Below are positions 45,575-53,288 of a stretch of DNA of 64,000 bases, piece after piece. Source of the stretch: Dorea longicatena (lineage in GTDB: Bacteria; Bacillota; Clostridia; Lachnospirales; Lachnospiraceae); assembly GCF_024168045.1 (NCBI RefSeq), contig NZ_CP100126.1, positions 17,501-81,500 of the forward strand, written 5' to 3'. The first letter of the stretch is position 1; each line of letters opens with the position of its first letter. Under the pieces are notes generated by a model that searched no databases, was not told the origin of the DNA, and worked only from the letters and a program-made list of their open reading frames with translations. The position numbers and the translations under genes were made by a program.

Positions 45575-48022
45575 ATGACATTAACTTTAAAGAAACGTTT
45601 GATAAATGTGGGCGTTTTGTCTGCAGTATTTATCGTGGCTGTCATTATATTCAGCTACGTGACGAATAAGGGGAATGACAACATGACGGCTGATATGGGA
45701 GCCGCAACATTTCCACAGATCTCATTTTCATATGGAGATTATAAGATCAATACACTTACAGGCTATGCAAAGAGGATGGATGTGTCTTCTATGCATAATA
45801 CCATCACTCCGGTAGCCGATCAGAGTCTGGATGTAAATATAGAAGCATATGGCAATAAATTTACAGGAGCCAGCTATAAAGTCTACACACTGGACGGGAC
45901 AAGTGAACTGGAATCTAAGAAAATCAAAAAGGCAGGAAAGAACTTCAGTCTGGATCTGAGTGGAGATAAGGTACTGGATGAAGAAAGAATTCTGGAGGTT
46001 CGGCTGAACAGAAATGGTGCGGATCCGGTATATTTCTACACCAGAATTGTCAGTGATGAAGATGCCAATGTTGCACAGTGTCTGAATTATATCAGTGATT
46101 ATCATGAAAATGCACTTGCAAAGGCAGAGAATGCAGGCGTAGGAGCAGCGCTTGAGCCGACGGATGATGCGGATAATACGACGCTTCAGCATGTAACGAT
46201 CAATTCGAATTACGAACAGGTTACATGGGGCAGTCTGAAACCACAGGTAGAACAGGAAGAACGCTGGAGTATCAAAGAACTGAACAGTACCTGCATGTCG
46301 GTATTGTTACAATACAGGGTAAGCTGTAAAGGAGAGGAAAATGAATCCGACCGGTATGCGGTCAAAGAATTCTTCCGTGTCAGATACATCGCAGATGCAC
46401 AAAAGACATACCTCTTAGATTATGACAGAACGATGGATCAGATATTTGATGCGACGAAGAAGGTTCTGAATGAGAAGGGAATTATCCTCGGAATTGCACC
46501 AACGAATCTGTCTTATAAGGTGAATAAAGACGGGACGATCGTATCATTTGTCGAGGCAAATGAACTTTGGAATTATAATAAAGATTCGGATGAGGTGTCA
46601 CTTGTATTCGGATTTGCAGATGCGGAAAATACAGATGTGAGAAATCTGGTTCCGGATCACAAGATCAAGATTTTGAAAGTAGACGCAAAGGGCAACACGA
46701 CCTTCCTTGTGTCGGGATATATGAATCGTGGTGAGCATGAAGGTGAAGTCGGAGTGGCCGTATATTATTACGATATAGAGAAAAATTCCGTGGAAGAGAA
46801 AGTCTTTATCTCTACCAATAAATCTTATGCACAGGCAGTCAGTGAACTGGGAGAAATGTCTTATTATGATGCGAAGACAGACATGCTCTACACCATGGTG
46901 GACGGTACACTATATCAGTATAGTATAGAGGATGATGAGAAAACAGTACTGGTCAAAGGTCTGGACGCACAGCAGTATGTCGTATCGGAAGATGGAAGTC
47001 TGATTGCATATCAGGCAGACGGAGAACTAGGAACTGCAACGAAAGTATCGATCCTGAATGTAGGGACAGGAAAGAAGCAGAAAATAACCTGCAGCGAAGG
47101 AGAATGCATCCGTCCACTGGGCTTCATCAGAAGTGATTTTGTATATGGAATTGCGAAGACGGAAGACATAGGAAATACCGTGTCCGGAGAAGCAACCGTC
47201 CCAATGTACAAATTGGAGATCCGGAATCAAAAAGGAAAAGTGATCAAAACCTATCAGACAGATGGCATTTACATTTTAAATGCAGCATTTGATGAAGATA
47301 TGATCACGCTGGAGCGTGCATCAAAGGATGGGGACACTTATACTGCAACAGCTCCGGATTATATTACGAACAATGAACAGAAGACGAAAAGCAATATTAC
47401 ACTGGAGACATATGCGACAGATCTGAAGCAGACACAGGTACGACTGACATACAATGATGGGATATCGGATAAGGAACCAAAAGTACTGAAACCAAAACAG
47501 ATCCTGTTCGAGACACCGCAGACGATCACATTTTCAGACAAAGACGCACCGGAGAAATATTATGTCTATGGACATGGTGAGATCCAGGGCGTGTATACAA
47601 AGGCAGGGGATGCGATCAAGAAAGCAAATGATTACAACGGAGTGGTAGTCGATTCCTCACAGGACTATGTATGGGAGCGTGGTAACCGTAACCTGCAGTA
47701 TTCGATCACAGAGAAAGATGACGTATTAAATACAATCAAGGACCGTCTTAAAAACCAGGAGAAGCCAATTGATATTTTGAAGGATATAAATGATGGTGCT
47801 GCCTATGACCTGACCGGATGTACGACAGAAGAGATCCTGTACATTATCAATCAGGGCAGACCGGTCATTGCAATGCTGGATTCGCAGAATGCGGTTATTC
47901 TGGTGGGATATAGTGATACGAATGTTGTGTATGAAGACTTGAATGACAGTACAAGACACAGCGTGAAGTATGAAGAGATGGATCAGATGACATCCGGAAG
48001 CGGAAATGCGTATATTGGATAG
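45575..48022 (+). CDS. membrane-anchored surface protein, beta-propeller-like, with C39-like end
   Basis: An 815-aa protein I do not recognise as a named family. It has an N-terminal span (VGVLSAVFIVAVIIFSYV, residues 12-29) with the bulk outside. Residues 40-300 are beta-rich; 300-640 has repeating strand units (LVSGYMNRGEHEGEV, YTMVDGTLYQYS, LIAYQADGELG) like a beta-propeller. The last 120 residues resemble a C39-type peptidase (GRPVIAMLDSQNAVILVGYSD) but lack an apparent Cys and His, so it may be a binding fold. It starts behind AGAGGGAG and ends at a strong bidirectional terminator. Confidence 0.8.
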   Translation: MTLTLKKRLINVGVLSAVFIVAVIIFSYVTNKGNDNMTADMGAATFPQISFSYGDYKINTLTGYAKRMDVSSMHNTITPVADQSLDVNIEAYGNKFTGASYKVYTLDGTSELESKKIKKAGKNFSLDLSGDKVLDEERILEVRLNRNGADPVYFYTRIVSDEDANVAQCLNYISDYHENALAKAENAGVGAALEPTDDADNTTLQHVTINSNYEQVTWGSLKPQVEQEERWSIKELNSTCMSVLLQYRVSCKGEENESDRYAVKEFFRVRYIADAQKTYLLDYDRTMDQIFDATKKVLNEKGIILGIAPTNLSYKVNKDGTIVSFVEANELWNYNKDSDEVSLVFGFADAENTDVRNLVPDHKIKILKVDAKGNTTFLVSGYMNRGEHEGEVGVAVYYYDIEKNSVEEKVFISTNKSYAQAVSELGEMSYYDAKTDMLYTMVDGTLYQYSIEDDEKTVLVKGLDAQQYVVSEDGSLIAYQADGELGTATKVSILNVGTGKKQKITCSEGECIRPLGFIRSDFVYGIAKTEDIGNTVSGEATVPMYKLEIRNQKGKVIKTYQTDGIYILNAAFDEDMITLERASKDGDTYTATAPDYITNNEQKTKSNITLETYATDLKQTQVRLTYNDGISDKEPKVLKPKQILFETPQTITFSDKDAPEKYYVYGHGEIQGVYTKAGDAIKKANDYNGVVVDSSQDYVWERGNRNLQYSITEKDDVLNTIKDRLKNQEKPIDILKDINDGAAYDLTGCTTEEILYIINQGRPVIAMLDSQNAVILVGYSDTNVVYEDLNDSTRHSVKYEEMDQMTSGSGNAYIG

Positions 48023-48039
48023 TTGTGTATAGAAAATAA

Positions 48040-48091
48040 AAAAGAGCGGACATATAACTGTTATGAAATGAGTTATATGTCCGCTCTTTTT
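48040..48091. terminator. bidirectional terminator
   Basis: Perfect 20-bp arms (48040-48059 and 48071-48090), core GAGCGGACATATAACT, 11-nt loop, A run on one side and T run on the other. It serves both the surface protein gene and the convergent queT. Confidence 0.92.
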
Positions 48092-48110
48092 AATACCATT
48101 CAGATATAGA

Positions 48111-48599
48111 TTAAGCTGTGCGGAAAAGTGTTCCTTTATATTTCTTCAATGCTCCGTACACGATCAGACCAAGAACAGTGCAGGAGATCACCTCACCAAT
48201 TCCAACCGTCAGCATCATAAACGGAATCGGAAGTGTCACACCATAACCGTAACGCAGTACGAACGGAACGATGATGATATTCGAAATAATCGGTGGAAGT
48301 GTTGCGACAACCGGCTTCTGCTCACGCAGTTTCCATGTGAAAAATGCACCGATCAGAGTTGCAATACTGCCGAATACAATATCCGGAAGGATCGCACCGC
48401 CCAGAATATTACCGATCAGACATCCGACAAAGAGTCCCGGAATAGCGGCTGGTGTAAATATTGGTAAAATAGTAAGTGCTTCGGAGATACGAACCTGTAC
48501 TTCTCCGAAAGAAAATGGTGCAAAGATGTAAGTCAGCACCACATAGATTGCAGCGATCATGGCTGCCTGGGTCATGAAACTAAGATTTTTGTTTTTCAT
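48111..48599 (-). CDS. queT: QueT family queuosine-precursor transporter
   Basis: A 162-aa ECF S-component-like membrane protein with about five spans. Family features are QAAMIAAIYVVLTYIFAPFS, EVQVRISEALTILP and PGLFVGCLIGNILGG. QueT is thought to import preQ0/preQ1 with the shared ECF module. ATG at 48599 has AAAGGAG 9 nt upstream, and the leader carries a preQ1-I-like pseudoknot candidate. A promoter (TTGCTT, 17 bp, TATACT on the minus strand) lies near 48770-48800, giving a leader of about 165 nt. Confidence 0.9.
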   Translation of the reverse strand: MKNKNLSFMTQAAMIAAIYVVLTYIFAPFSFGEVQVRISEALTILPIFTPAAIPGLFVGCLIGNILGGAILPDIVFGSIATLIGAFFTWKLREQKPVVATLPPIISNIIIVPFVLRYGYGVTLPIPFMMLTVGIGEVISCTVLGLIVYGALKKYKGTLFRTA

Positions 48600-48608
48600 T
48601 TTTCAATT

Positions 48609-48651
48609 CTCCTTTAGTTTTGTTTTACGTGTGGAAGGTCACGAACACACG
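48609..48651 (-). promoter_or_regulatory. candidate preQ1-I-like riboswitch of queT
   Basis: On the minus strand: 6-bp stem CGTGTG/CACACG, a 12-nt loop UUCGUGACCUUC, then an A-rich tail (UAAAACAAAACUAA) running into the AAGGAG ribosome site. Stem size, loop length and tail match the preQ1-I layout, and loop CCUU can pair with AAGG of the ribosome site. The loop does not carry the usual UAG for CUA pairing, so this is a candidate only. Confidence 0.4.
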
Positions 48652-48826
48652 CGCCGTAGCGGATAGGAAAGAAATCCGGTGGATGTCTTTTCTATCATCT
48701 TCTTTACGCCGGGAATCGGCGCAACCCTTGTAAGACCTTGGTTTTTCGGGTTTTGTAACGGGTGATAGTATAGCATGAAAAGACAAGAAAAGCAAGAACA
48801 TACCCACTTTCTATTAAATTTACATA

Positions 48827-48855
48827 TTGTATTGTTAAATTGCATATGCTATAAT
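48827..48855 (+). promoter_or_regulatory. promoter of the antitoxin RNA
   Basis: TTGTAT (48827-48832), 17-bp spacer, TATAAT (48850-48855). The predicted start is near 48862. Confidence 0.75.
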
Positions 48856-48861
48856 GCCAGT

Positions 48862-48932
48862 AGGCAAAAGATAATGCTATTCCATAGTGAACAGCAACGA
48901 AAAACCCTCGGAGTGCCATCCGAGGGTTTTTC
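48862..48932 (+). ncRNA. antisense antitoxin RNA of the Fst-like cassette
   Basis: About 71 nt from a sigma-A promoter to a perfect 13-bp terminator (AAAAACCCTCGGA 48900-48912 with TCCGAGGGTTTTT 48919-48931). It contains AAAAGATAATGC and, after a few bases, TCCATAGTGAACA. Both segments recur, in the same order, at 49050-49077 on the same strand, where they are antisense to the start codon and codons 4-7 of the small toxin. The RNA should therefore pair with the toxin mRNA at its start region. The shared terminator also ends the toxin mRNA on the other strand. Confidence 0.7.
48900..48931. terminator. shared bidirectional terminator of toxin and antitoxin RNAs
   Basis: Perfect 13-bp arms with a 6-nt loop (GTGCCA); T runs arise on both strands. 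The two convergent RNAs end here, as in plasmid par loci. Confidence 0.85.
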
Positions 48933-48982
48933 TATTCCTGATTTTGGTGTGGAAAGGCTTAACTCCACAGGTTAGTTACCGG

Positions 48983-49069
48983 CTATTTGTCGCCATCTAA
49001 CCATTTGATGATGTAGTGGCAAACTACACCAGCCGCAACAGCGACAATAAAAGATAATGCCAAATCCAT
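48983..49069 (-). CDS. Fst-like small hydrophobic toxin (type I toxin-antitoxin)
   Basis: A 28-aa peptide starting MDLALSFIVAVAAGVV and ending KWLDGDK: a single span followed by a short charged tail with W-L-D. That is the pattern of the Fst/par toxin family. AAGGAGGTG lies upstream, but CACCTCC there (49076-49082 on the plus strand) can pair, in the mRNA, with CGCCTCC from 49099-49105, hiding the ribosome site as in plasmid par. A TGGTATACT extended -10 (49117-49125) gives a 5' end near 49110, hence an mRNA of about 210 nt. Such toxins disturb the membrane or nucleoid; toxicity here is untested. Confidence 0.75.
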   Translation of the reverse strand: MDLALSFIVAVAAGVVCHYIIKWLDGDK

Positions 49070-49116
49070 AATGAACACCTCCTTCCTGTTGCCAGTATGG
49101 AGGCGGTAACATTGTC

Positions 49117-49125
49117 AGTATACCA
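49117..49125 (-). promoter_or_regulatory. extended -10 promoter of the toxin mRNA
   Basis: On the minus strand the sequence reads TGGTATACT, an extended -10 element; the -35 is weak. It lies about 48-56 nt upstream of the toxin start. Confidence 0.55.
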
Positions 49126-49203
49126 TACGGTGTTTTGAATTTATATATACGTTGAAATAAATTGGGGTTTAATTTATTAACTGGGGAAGCGGCCTCTCAG
49201 TCC

Positions 49204-49417
49204 TTGAAGGAAACAATAGATAAGGCTTCTTGTTCAGGTTCCATACCATAAGAAACACTAAGAGAGTCAGAATCACCTAAAAGCAAAGGAACTACGCTCA
49301 AACTCGGCGTTCGCCTCAAACACGTTCGCTTCGTTCCTTTAACGGTGCTTCTGACTCTCTAATTGTTTCTAACGGCATTCCACATTCACAATAATCCTTA
49401 TCTATTGTTTCCTTCAA
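49204..49417. repeat. giant nested inverted repeat 1
   Basis: Perfect 22-bp outer arms (49204-49225 and 49396-49417). Nested inside are AGAGAGTCAGAA/TTCTGACTCTCT (49261-49272, 49349-49360), CACC/GGTG and AAAGGAAC/GTTCCTTT (49285-49292, 49333-49340). Unpaired bulges separate the arms. Confidence 0.85.
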
Positions 49418-49526
49418 GTCGTGACTGGCAGCAAATGTTAATAAATGAAATGCCCGGAAGTGTAACCCGGTGGAGGCCACAACCGTTACGCAATTGCCAT
49501 TAATTCGTAAGGCATTTGATACACAC

Positions 49527-49738
49527 GGAATAAAGCTTGAAAAGGCGTTCCAGTGAATGTGAAAGAGGCGTTGGTAATTCTTAAGGGGTAAAATTCTGCG
49601 TTAGGTTTTCAAAATTTGACTGTTTGAGGCGTATGCCGAGTTTCAAATTTTGAAAGCCTGCTTTTAGCAGAATTTTACCCCTTTAGAATTGACCCGCCGA
49701 TGGAACCTGAGCAGGAACGCCTTTCCAAGCTTTATTCC
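49527..49738. repeat. giant nested inverted repeat 2
   Basis: Outer arms of 25 bp with one mismatch (49527-49551 and 49714-49738), then AAGGGGTAAAATTCTGC with its complement (49583-49599, 49667-49683; perfect 17 bp, extended by GGTAATTCTTA/TAGAATTGACC), then a 16-bp arm pair (49604-49619, 49643-49658; 15 paired). Confidence 0.85.
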
Positions 49739-49777
49739 GGTTCGGGTATCCACAGCCTTCCTGAATTAAATCCCAAT

Positions 49778-51001
49778 TTAATACAAATAAAGATACTTCG
49801 GAATCCCGTTCTCATACACCGTATTCATTTCCCCCTGAATCAACGGCGTCAGATAATCCACCATCTTTTCCGTCACATCATTTCCCGCATCATTAATATA
49901 ATCCGCAGGCACACTCTTGATCGCATTGGCAATATCGCATACTGGAAGTGCCTTGAATTCTGTAGCATAAGGCTTATCAGAAGTACGGATCACAGCAGCC
50001 ATCATACCGGTTGCCCCCCCGAGCGCATACTGGCAGGCGGTCTTTCCGAGCATTCTGGATTCCTGAATGTCGGTAGCACTTGCAAGATGTGCGGCGCAGC
50101 GCTGCATCAGGTTCAGTTCGATCGAACGTACCTTGCATCCGATCTCATTTCTGACAGCATCTTCCAGAACCTTTGCGGCACCGGCGATATAGCTGTGACC
50201 AAAGGAATCTACAGCAGAGCTCTGCACTTCTTCGGAAATGTAACGGCCGTCTTTGTTCTTCACGCCTTCGCTGACAGCGATGATCACGGCATCTTGTTCT
50301 TCCAGTTTTGCTTTTACATCTTTTAAGAATGTATCAATGCTGAATGGTACTTCGCAGAGATAGATGAAGTCAGGTCCTTTCGCACCATTTGCACGGGCAA
50401 GGCAGGAAGCGGCAGTCAGCCATCCGGCGTCACGGCCCATGACTTCTACGATAGTTACTGCTTTAGTTGCGTATACGTAGCAGTCGCGTTCCAGCTCGGC
50501 AAATGTAGTTCCGATATATTTTGCGGCAGAACCAAAACCAGGACAGTGATCCGTTCCGCAGAGATCATTGTCGATGGTCTTAGGAGCACCGACAACCGTA
50601 ATATCTGTGATTCCCTTGGTGTTCAGATATTTGGAAAGCTTGTCCACTGTATCCATGGAATCATTTCCACCGATATAGATAAAGCAGTCAATATTGTATT
50701 TTCTAAGAACAGAGATAATGGTCTCATATTCATCTGCACACACAGCAGGATCTTTTAATTTCACACGGCAGGAGCCGAGTGCAGAAGCAGGGGTCTGACA
50801 AAGAAGATCCAGTTCGGATACATTTGTAATTTTAGTTTTCAGATCTATCAGGTTCTCAGTCAGCACTCCCTGGATTCCGTTGATCGATCCGTAAATCCTA
50901 TCTACGGACGGGCTGGAAAGTGCGTTCTCAACTACTCCGGCAAGGGTTGCGTTGATTGCAGAAGTTGGTCCGCCGGACTGTGCAACTAGTAAGTTCTTCA
51001 T
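49778..51001 (-). CDS. pfp: 6-phosphofructokinase, probably PPi-dependent
   Basis: A 407-aa PFK-A fold enzyme. Substrate and phosphate motifs are AQSGGPTSAIN, GGNDS (residues 111-115) and PKTIDNDL. At the two positions that separate PPi- from ATP-type enzymes it has Asp (in GGND) and Lys (in PKTIDND), the PPi-type pattern. It converts fructose 6-phosphate to fructose 1,6-bisphosphate, reversibly when PPi-driven. A minus-strand TGTTATACT element at 51038-51046 is the likely promoter. Its stop codon lies in the outer arm of the palindrome nest. Confidence 0.92.
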   Translation of the reverse strand: MKNLLVAQSGGPTSAINATLAGVVENALSSPSVDRIYGSINGIQGVLTENLIDLKTKITNVSELDLLCQTPASALGSCRVKLKDPAVCADEYETIISVLRKYNIDCFIYIGGNDSMDTVDKLSKYLNTKGITDITVVGAPKTIDNDLCGTDHCPGFGSAAKYIGTTFAELERDCYVYATKAVTIVEVMGRDAGWLTAASCLARANGAKGPDFIYLCEVPFSIDTFLKDVKAKLEEQDAVIIAVSEGVKNKDGRYISEEVQSSAVDSFGHSYIAGAAKVLEDAVRNEIGCKVRSIELNLMQRCAAHLASATDIQESRMLGKTACQYALGGATGMMAAVIRTSDKPYATEFKALPVCDIANAIKSVPADYINDAGNDVTEKMVDYLTPLIQGEMNTVYENGIPKYLYLY

Positions 51002-51061
51002 ATGATAATCTCCTAACTTTTTAAATTCAGTAAATATAGTATAACATAAACCAGGGGGATA

Positions 51062-51070
51062 TGGTATAAT
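51062..51070 (+). promoter_or_regulatory. extended -10 promoter of asnS
   Basis: TGGTATAAT (51062-51070), an extended -10, lies 41 nt before the asnS ATG. It is divergent from the PFK promoter; the leader is too short for a T-box. Confidence 0.6.
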
Positions 51071-51110
51071 AGAAATATATGTGAGTTTTTAAAAAAGGAG
51101 AAACATTGGT

Positions 51111-52502
51111 ATGGAATTGACAACAATCAGAGAATTGTATAAAAACAGAGATTCATACATGGATCAGAAAGTAACAATCGGAGGATGGGTAAGAAGTATC
51201 CGTGGATCCAAAGCATTCGGATTTATCGTGGTAAATGACGGAACCTTCTTTGAGCCTTTACAGGTTGTATACCATGACAAGATGGATAACTTTGCAGAGA
51301 TTTCCAAGTTAAATGTCGGGGCAGCAGTGATCGTTACAGGTACGCTGGTAGCAACACCGCAGGCAAAGCAACCATTTGAGATCCAGGCGGATACCGTAGA
51401 AGTTGAAGGAGCATCGGCACCGGATTATCCGCTTCAGAAGAAGCGCCACAGTTTTGAATATCTGAGAACGATCGCACATTTAAGACCTAGAACGAATACG
51501 TTCCAGGCAGTATTCCGTGTACGTTCTCTGACGGCATATGCGATTCACAAGTTCTTCCAGGAGAGAGGATTCGTATATGTGCATACACCACTGATCACAG
51601 GAAGTGATTGTGAGGGTGCGGGAGAGATGTTCCAGGTAACGACTATGGATCTGAATAATGTACCGAAGAATGAAGACGGAAGCGTAGATTATTCCAAAGA
51701 TTTCTTCGGAAAAGAGACAAGCCTTACCGTAAGCGGACAGCTGAATGGAGAGACTTATGCACAGGCATTCCGTAACATTTACACATTCGGACCGACATTC
51801 CGTGCAGAAAACTCTAATACAACACGTCATGCGGCAGAGTTCTGGATGATCGAGCCTGAGATGGCATTTGCAGATCTGGACGACAATATGTTTGTTGCAG
51901 AAGCAATGTTAAAATATGTCATCAATTATGTACTGGAGAATGCACCGGAAGAGATGAATTTCTTCAATTCATTTGTGGATAAGGGACTTCTGGAGAGACT
52001 GCACAATGTAGTATCTTCTGATTTCGCAAGAGTGACATATACAGAGGCCGTTGAACTTCTTGAAAAACACAACGATAAATTTGAGTACAAAGTAACATGG
52101 GGAACAGATCTTCAGACAGAGCACGAAAGATATCTGACAGAAGAAGTCTTCAAACGTCCGGTGTTTGTGACGGACTATCCGAAGGAGATTAAAGCATTCT
52201 ATATGAAGCTGAATGATGACGGCAAGACGGTTGCGGCAGTAGACTGTCTGGTGCCGGGAATCGGTGAGATTATCGGAGGAAGCCAGAGAGAGGATGACTA
52301 CGATAAGCTGAAATCAAGAATGGACGAACTGGGACTGAAGGAAGAAGACTACAAGTTCTACATGGATCTTCGTAAATACGGTTCTACAAGACATGCAGGT
52401 TTCGGACTTGGATTTGAGAGATGCGTAATGTACCTGACAGGAATGGGTAATATCCGTGACGTGATTCCGTTCCCAAGAACTGTCAATAACTGCGAACTGT
52501 AA
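51111..52502 (+). CDS. asnS: asparaginyl-tRNA synthetase
   Basis: A 463-aa class IIb synthetase. N-terminal OB-fold anticodon domain ([19 protein letters not shown]), motif 2 [22 protein letters not shown], motif 3 [20 protein letters not shown] followed by DVIPFPRT. The fit to AsnRS rather than AspRS is shown by the [11 protein letters not shown] motif and by the length. AAGGAG lies upstream. Confidence 0.96.
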   Translation: MELTTIRELYKNRDSYMDQKVTIGGWVRSIRGSKAFGFIVVNDGTFFEPLQVVYHDKMDNFAEISKLNVGAAVIVTGTLVATPQAKQPFEIQADTVEVEGASAPDYPLQKKRHSFEYLRTIAHLRPRTNTFQAVFRVRSLTAYAIHKFFQERGFVYVHTPLITGSDCEGAGEMFQVTTMDLNNVPKNEDGSVDYSKDFFGKETSLTVSGQLNGETYAQAFRNIYTFGPTFRAENSNTTRHAAEFWMIEPEMAFADLDDNMFVAEAMLKYVINYVLENAPEEMNFFNSFVDKGLLERLHNVVSSDFARVTYTEAVELLEKHNDKFEYKVTWGTDLQTEHERYLTEEVFKRPVFVTDYPKEIKAFYMKLNDDGKTVAAVDCLVPGIGEIIGGSQREDDYDKLKSRMDELGLKEEDYKFYMDLRKYGSTRHAGFGLGFERCVMYLTGMGNIRDVIPFPRTVNNCEL

Positions 52503-52546
52503 TGGTGGATAACGACACTTGAAAAACTTATATAAAAATATATATG

Positions 52547-52578
52547 GGGACGGGGGATTTTTGGAAATCTCCCGTCCC
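52547..52578. repeat. GGGGACGG palindrome behind asnS
   Basis: Arms GGGACGGGGGATTT and AAATCTCCCGTCCC (one G-T type mismatch) with a 4-nt loop TTGG. It lies between asnS and the next regulator gene. Confidence 0.85.
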
Positions 52579-52598
52579 TGTATAGAATCGAGGGCAGT

Positions 52599-53288
52599 AT
52601 GAATATATTAGTAGTAGACGATGAAAAGGAAATCGCTGATGTAGTAGAGCTTTATCTTCAGAATGATCAGTACAAAGTATTCAAATTTTATAACGGCCAG
52701 GATGCACTGGATTGTATCAATAATATGAAGATCGACCTCGCGATCCTGGATATCATGCTTCCGGATATTGACGGTTTCCAGATACTGAAGCAGATTAGGC
52801 AGAAGTATACATTCCCGGTGATCATGCTGACGGCGAAGACGGAGTACATGGACAAGATCACAGGACTTACGCTGGGAGCGGATGATTACATTCCGAAGCC
52901 GTTCAATCCACTGGAATTAGTTGCGAGAGTGAAAGCGCAGCTTCGCAGATATACACAATACAACGAAGGAACCAAGGAAGAAGGCGATGTGCTGGACTTC
53001 GGAGGATTACTTTTGAACCGTACGTCTCATGAATGTGTATACAATGAAGTGCCGCTGACACTGACTCCGATAGAATTTGACATCCTTTGGCTTCTATGTG
53101 AGAACCGGGGAAAGGTCATAAGCTCGGAAGAGTTATTTGAGAAAGTATGGCATGAGAAATATTATAAGAACAGTAACAACACGGTGATGGTGCATATCCG
53201 TCATCTCCGCGAGAAGATGAGTGCACCGACAGGCAAGTCTGATTTTATCAAGACTGTGTGGGGAGTGGGCTATAAGGTTGAAGAATAA
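52599..53288 (+). CDS. OmpR-family response regulator (VanR-like)
   Basis: A 229-aa regulator: phospho-acceptor Asp51 in LAILDIMLPDIDG, IPKPFNPLEL with the conserved Lys, and a winged-helix end (NTVMVHIRHLREKM, then IKTVWGVGYKVEE). It overlaps the kinase gene by 11 nt. It shares most receiver and DNA-binding motifs with the regulator at 40957. Confidence 0.93.
   Translation: MNILVVDDEKEIADVVELYLQNDQYKVFKFYNGQDALDCINNMKIDLAILDIMLPDIDGFQILKQIRQKYTFPVIMLTAKTEYMDKITGLTLGADDYIPKPFNPLELVARVKAQLRRYTQYNEGTKEEGDVLDFGGLLLNRTSHECVYNEVPLTLTPIEFDILWLLCENRGKVISSEELFEKVWHEKYYKNSNNTVMVHIRHLREKMSAPTGKSDFIKTVWGVGYKVEE

Larger units (their letters stand above)
49159..49779. repeat. 620-bp superstructure of nested giant palindromes
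   Basis: Outer arms AAATTGGGGTTTAATT (49159-49174) and AATTAAATCCCAATTT (49764-49779) enclose two large nested inverted repeats (49204-49417 and 49527-49738). The right outer arm overlaps the stop codon of the PFK gene (49778-49780). No open frame of note lies inside and I see no tRNA or known riboswitch. Between the two large hairpins only small stems occur. Confidence 0.75.

Noticed and set aside
16033..52578. GGGGACGG repeats as a CRISPR array
   Set aside because: Copies are thousands of bases apart, each a self-contained palindrome, and there are no cas genes.
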